NCBI GenBank assembly: GCA_011947345.1
Contig: JAAVTG010001011.1
Coordinates: forward strand, 1-20,378
DNA: 20,378 nt
Direction of reading: 5' to 3'
Origin: Phytophthora quininea
Taxonomy: Eukaryota > Oomycota > Peronosporomycetes > Peronosporales > Peronosporaceae
The notes under the pieces: generated by a model
Told to the model about the DNA's origin: nothing
Seen by the model: only the letters and a program-made list of their open reading frames with translations
The model's database searches: none
Program-made: the position numbers and the translations under genes
Shown: one piece after another, positions 19,430 through 20,378 of the stretch
Layout of the letters: each line of letters starts with the position of its first letter
How positions within the stretch are numbered: position 1 is the stretch's first letter

Positions 19430-20378
19430 ATGGAGACGCTCGCGCATGGGATCGCCGGCAGCGCCGTTCGTAGCACGCCCTCGGTCTCCGTAACGCTAGG
19501 CGCCTCTAACGACCTTTTCGGATGTGTGTGCAGGGCGGTATGCTGGCCATGGCGCTGCTGTATCCTCTAGACCAGATCAAGACCATCATGCAAGGTGGGG
19601 CAGGCATACAGGGCAATGCTAGCGATCGGCGGACTGACGCGGAGATTGCAATCTGCAGTGGAGGCCAGCGAGGTGGAAGACCCACCGGAGCGGGAGAAAC
19701 GAGCAGATGAGTCGAAGCTACCGGTGAAGCGCGTCTCGAAGAGTTTTTGGACGCAGGTGCTGACCATTGTCAAGATCAAGAAGTGGCAGGTATACCAGGG
19801 CCACGTGTCCACGCAGGTCGCGCTCAGGCTCCAACTTTGTCTACTTCTTCTGGTAAGTAAGGTGTTTGTCTGGAGGATGGTTCTCTACTGACCGACGGTC
19901 TCGCAGCTACAATGGGCTGAAGGCGCAGCTCCTCAAGCGACTGCAAGAGCAGAACCGACAGCTGAGCGGCAACGTCACGCCAGCGCAGAACCTCGCCCTG
20001 TCCTGCCTGGCCGGTGTCATCAACGTGTACATTTGCGCCGCTGTGGGTCGCGAATATGAGGCTAAAGTCGAAGGACCACACCAAGTACACGGGCGTTCTA
20101 GGTTGGAGACATTGTCTGTGCCGTTGGAATTGTGCTTGTCGAAACTAACCGATTGTTGTCATGGCTAAACAATAGACTGCCTGCGCAAGGTCACCGCGAG
20201 CGAGGGCTTCTTGTCGCTTTGGAACGGCACGCTGGCGTCGCTCGTGCTTGTTTCGAACCCGGTGATCCACTACGTCAGCTATGAGCGCATGAAGATCGCG
20301 CTCCAAAAGAGGCGGCACGCGTCTGGCCCTGCGGGGCTGCTCTCTCCGTCCTGGACGTGTTCTTGCTCGGCGCGTTGG
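19430..20378 (+). CDS. Mitochondrial-carrier-family protein, peroxisomal PMP34/ANT1-like, 5' part
   Basis: Carriers of this type move nucleotides or cofactors (ATP, CoA, NAD) across the peroxisomal membrane. Exons are 19430-19465, 19534-19852, 19907-20101 and 20176 to the window edge; introns are 68, 54 and 74 nt. The first repeat has the carrier signature PLDQIK, followed by a long acidic/basic matrix-side loop. The second has PLWVANMRLK after frame repair. LSLWNGTLASLVLVSNPVIHYVSYE matches the WxG...SNPxIQ segment of PMP34 and its plant and yeast relatives, which is why I prefer a peroxisomal carrier to a mitochondrial one. Frame breaks near 19590, 19825, 20034 (loss in GCGC) and 20350 (loss in a C run, which would restore SLDVFLLGAL) interrupt it. 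The first donor, GTTCGT, is not a typical one. The third repeat is outside the window. Confidence 0.83.

Overview
This window reads as nuclear DNA of an oomycete, most likely a Phytophthora-like or downy-mildew-like species. The evidence is dense gene packing on both strands, short GT-AG introns of about 50-80 nt, a chitin synthase with an N-terminal MIT domain, a START domain fused to a FYVE-type zinc finger, and TCATT-type initiator sequences close to start codons. The species is an inference. I saw no tRNA, rRNA, CRISPR array or transposon.

Layout, left to right. 1-502 (-): 5' part of an otubain deubiquitinase. 603-5395 (-): a large membrane protein with signal peptide, LamG-like domain, cadherin/CSPG-like repeats, one transmembrane helix, a cysteine cluster and a cytosolic RasGAP-like domain. 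5539-7225 (+): a four-exon gene for ankyrin repeats plus a lysine-methyltransferase-type domain with a MYND finger inserted in it; it shares a 143-bp divergent promoter with the RasGAP gene. 7275-8837 (-): a seven-exon DHHC palmitoyltransferase. About 8963-9989 (+): a broken ankyrin-repeat gene. 10036-12936 (-): MIT-domain chitin synthase. 13299-14444 and 14737-15878 (-): tandem Old Yellow Enzyme/OPR-type flavin reductases. 16443-18591 (-): START-FYVE protein. 19430-20378 (+): 5' part of a PMP34-like peroxisomal carrier.

The most interesting locus is the receptor-like RasGAP. Both catalytic arginines of the GAP domain appear to be replaced (Lys and His), so it may be a transmembrane pseudo-GAP.

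The main caution is that many genes change reading frame in the middle of conserved domains. Nearly all of these breaks are repaired by adding one or two bases to a short homopolymer or GC repeat; none clearly needs a base removed. That one-sided pattern points to base loss in the sequence or assembly rather than true gene death. The methyltransferase gene is intact throughout, and the DHHC gene is intact except at its start codon. The ankyrin gene and the chitin synthase also have in-frame stop codons and may be really damaged. The genes look like unrelated housekeeping and membrane/signalling functions, not one pathway.
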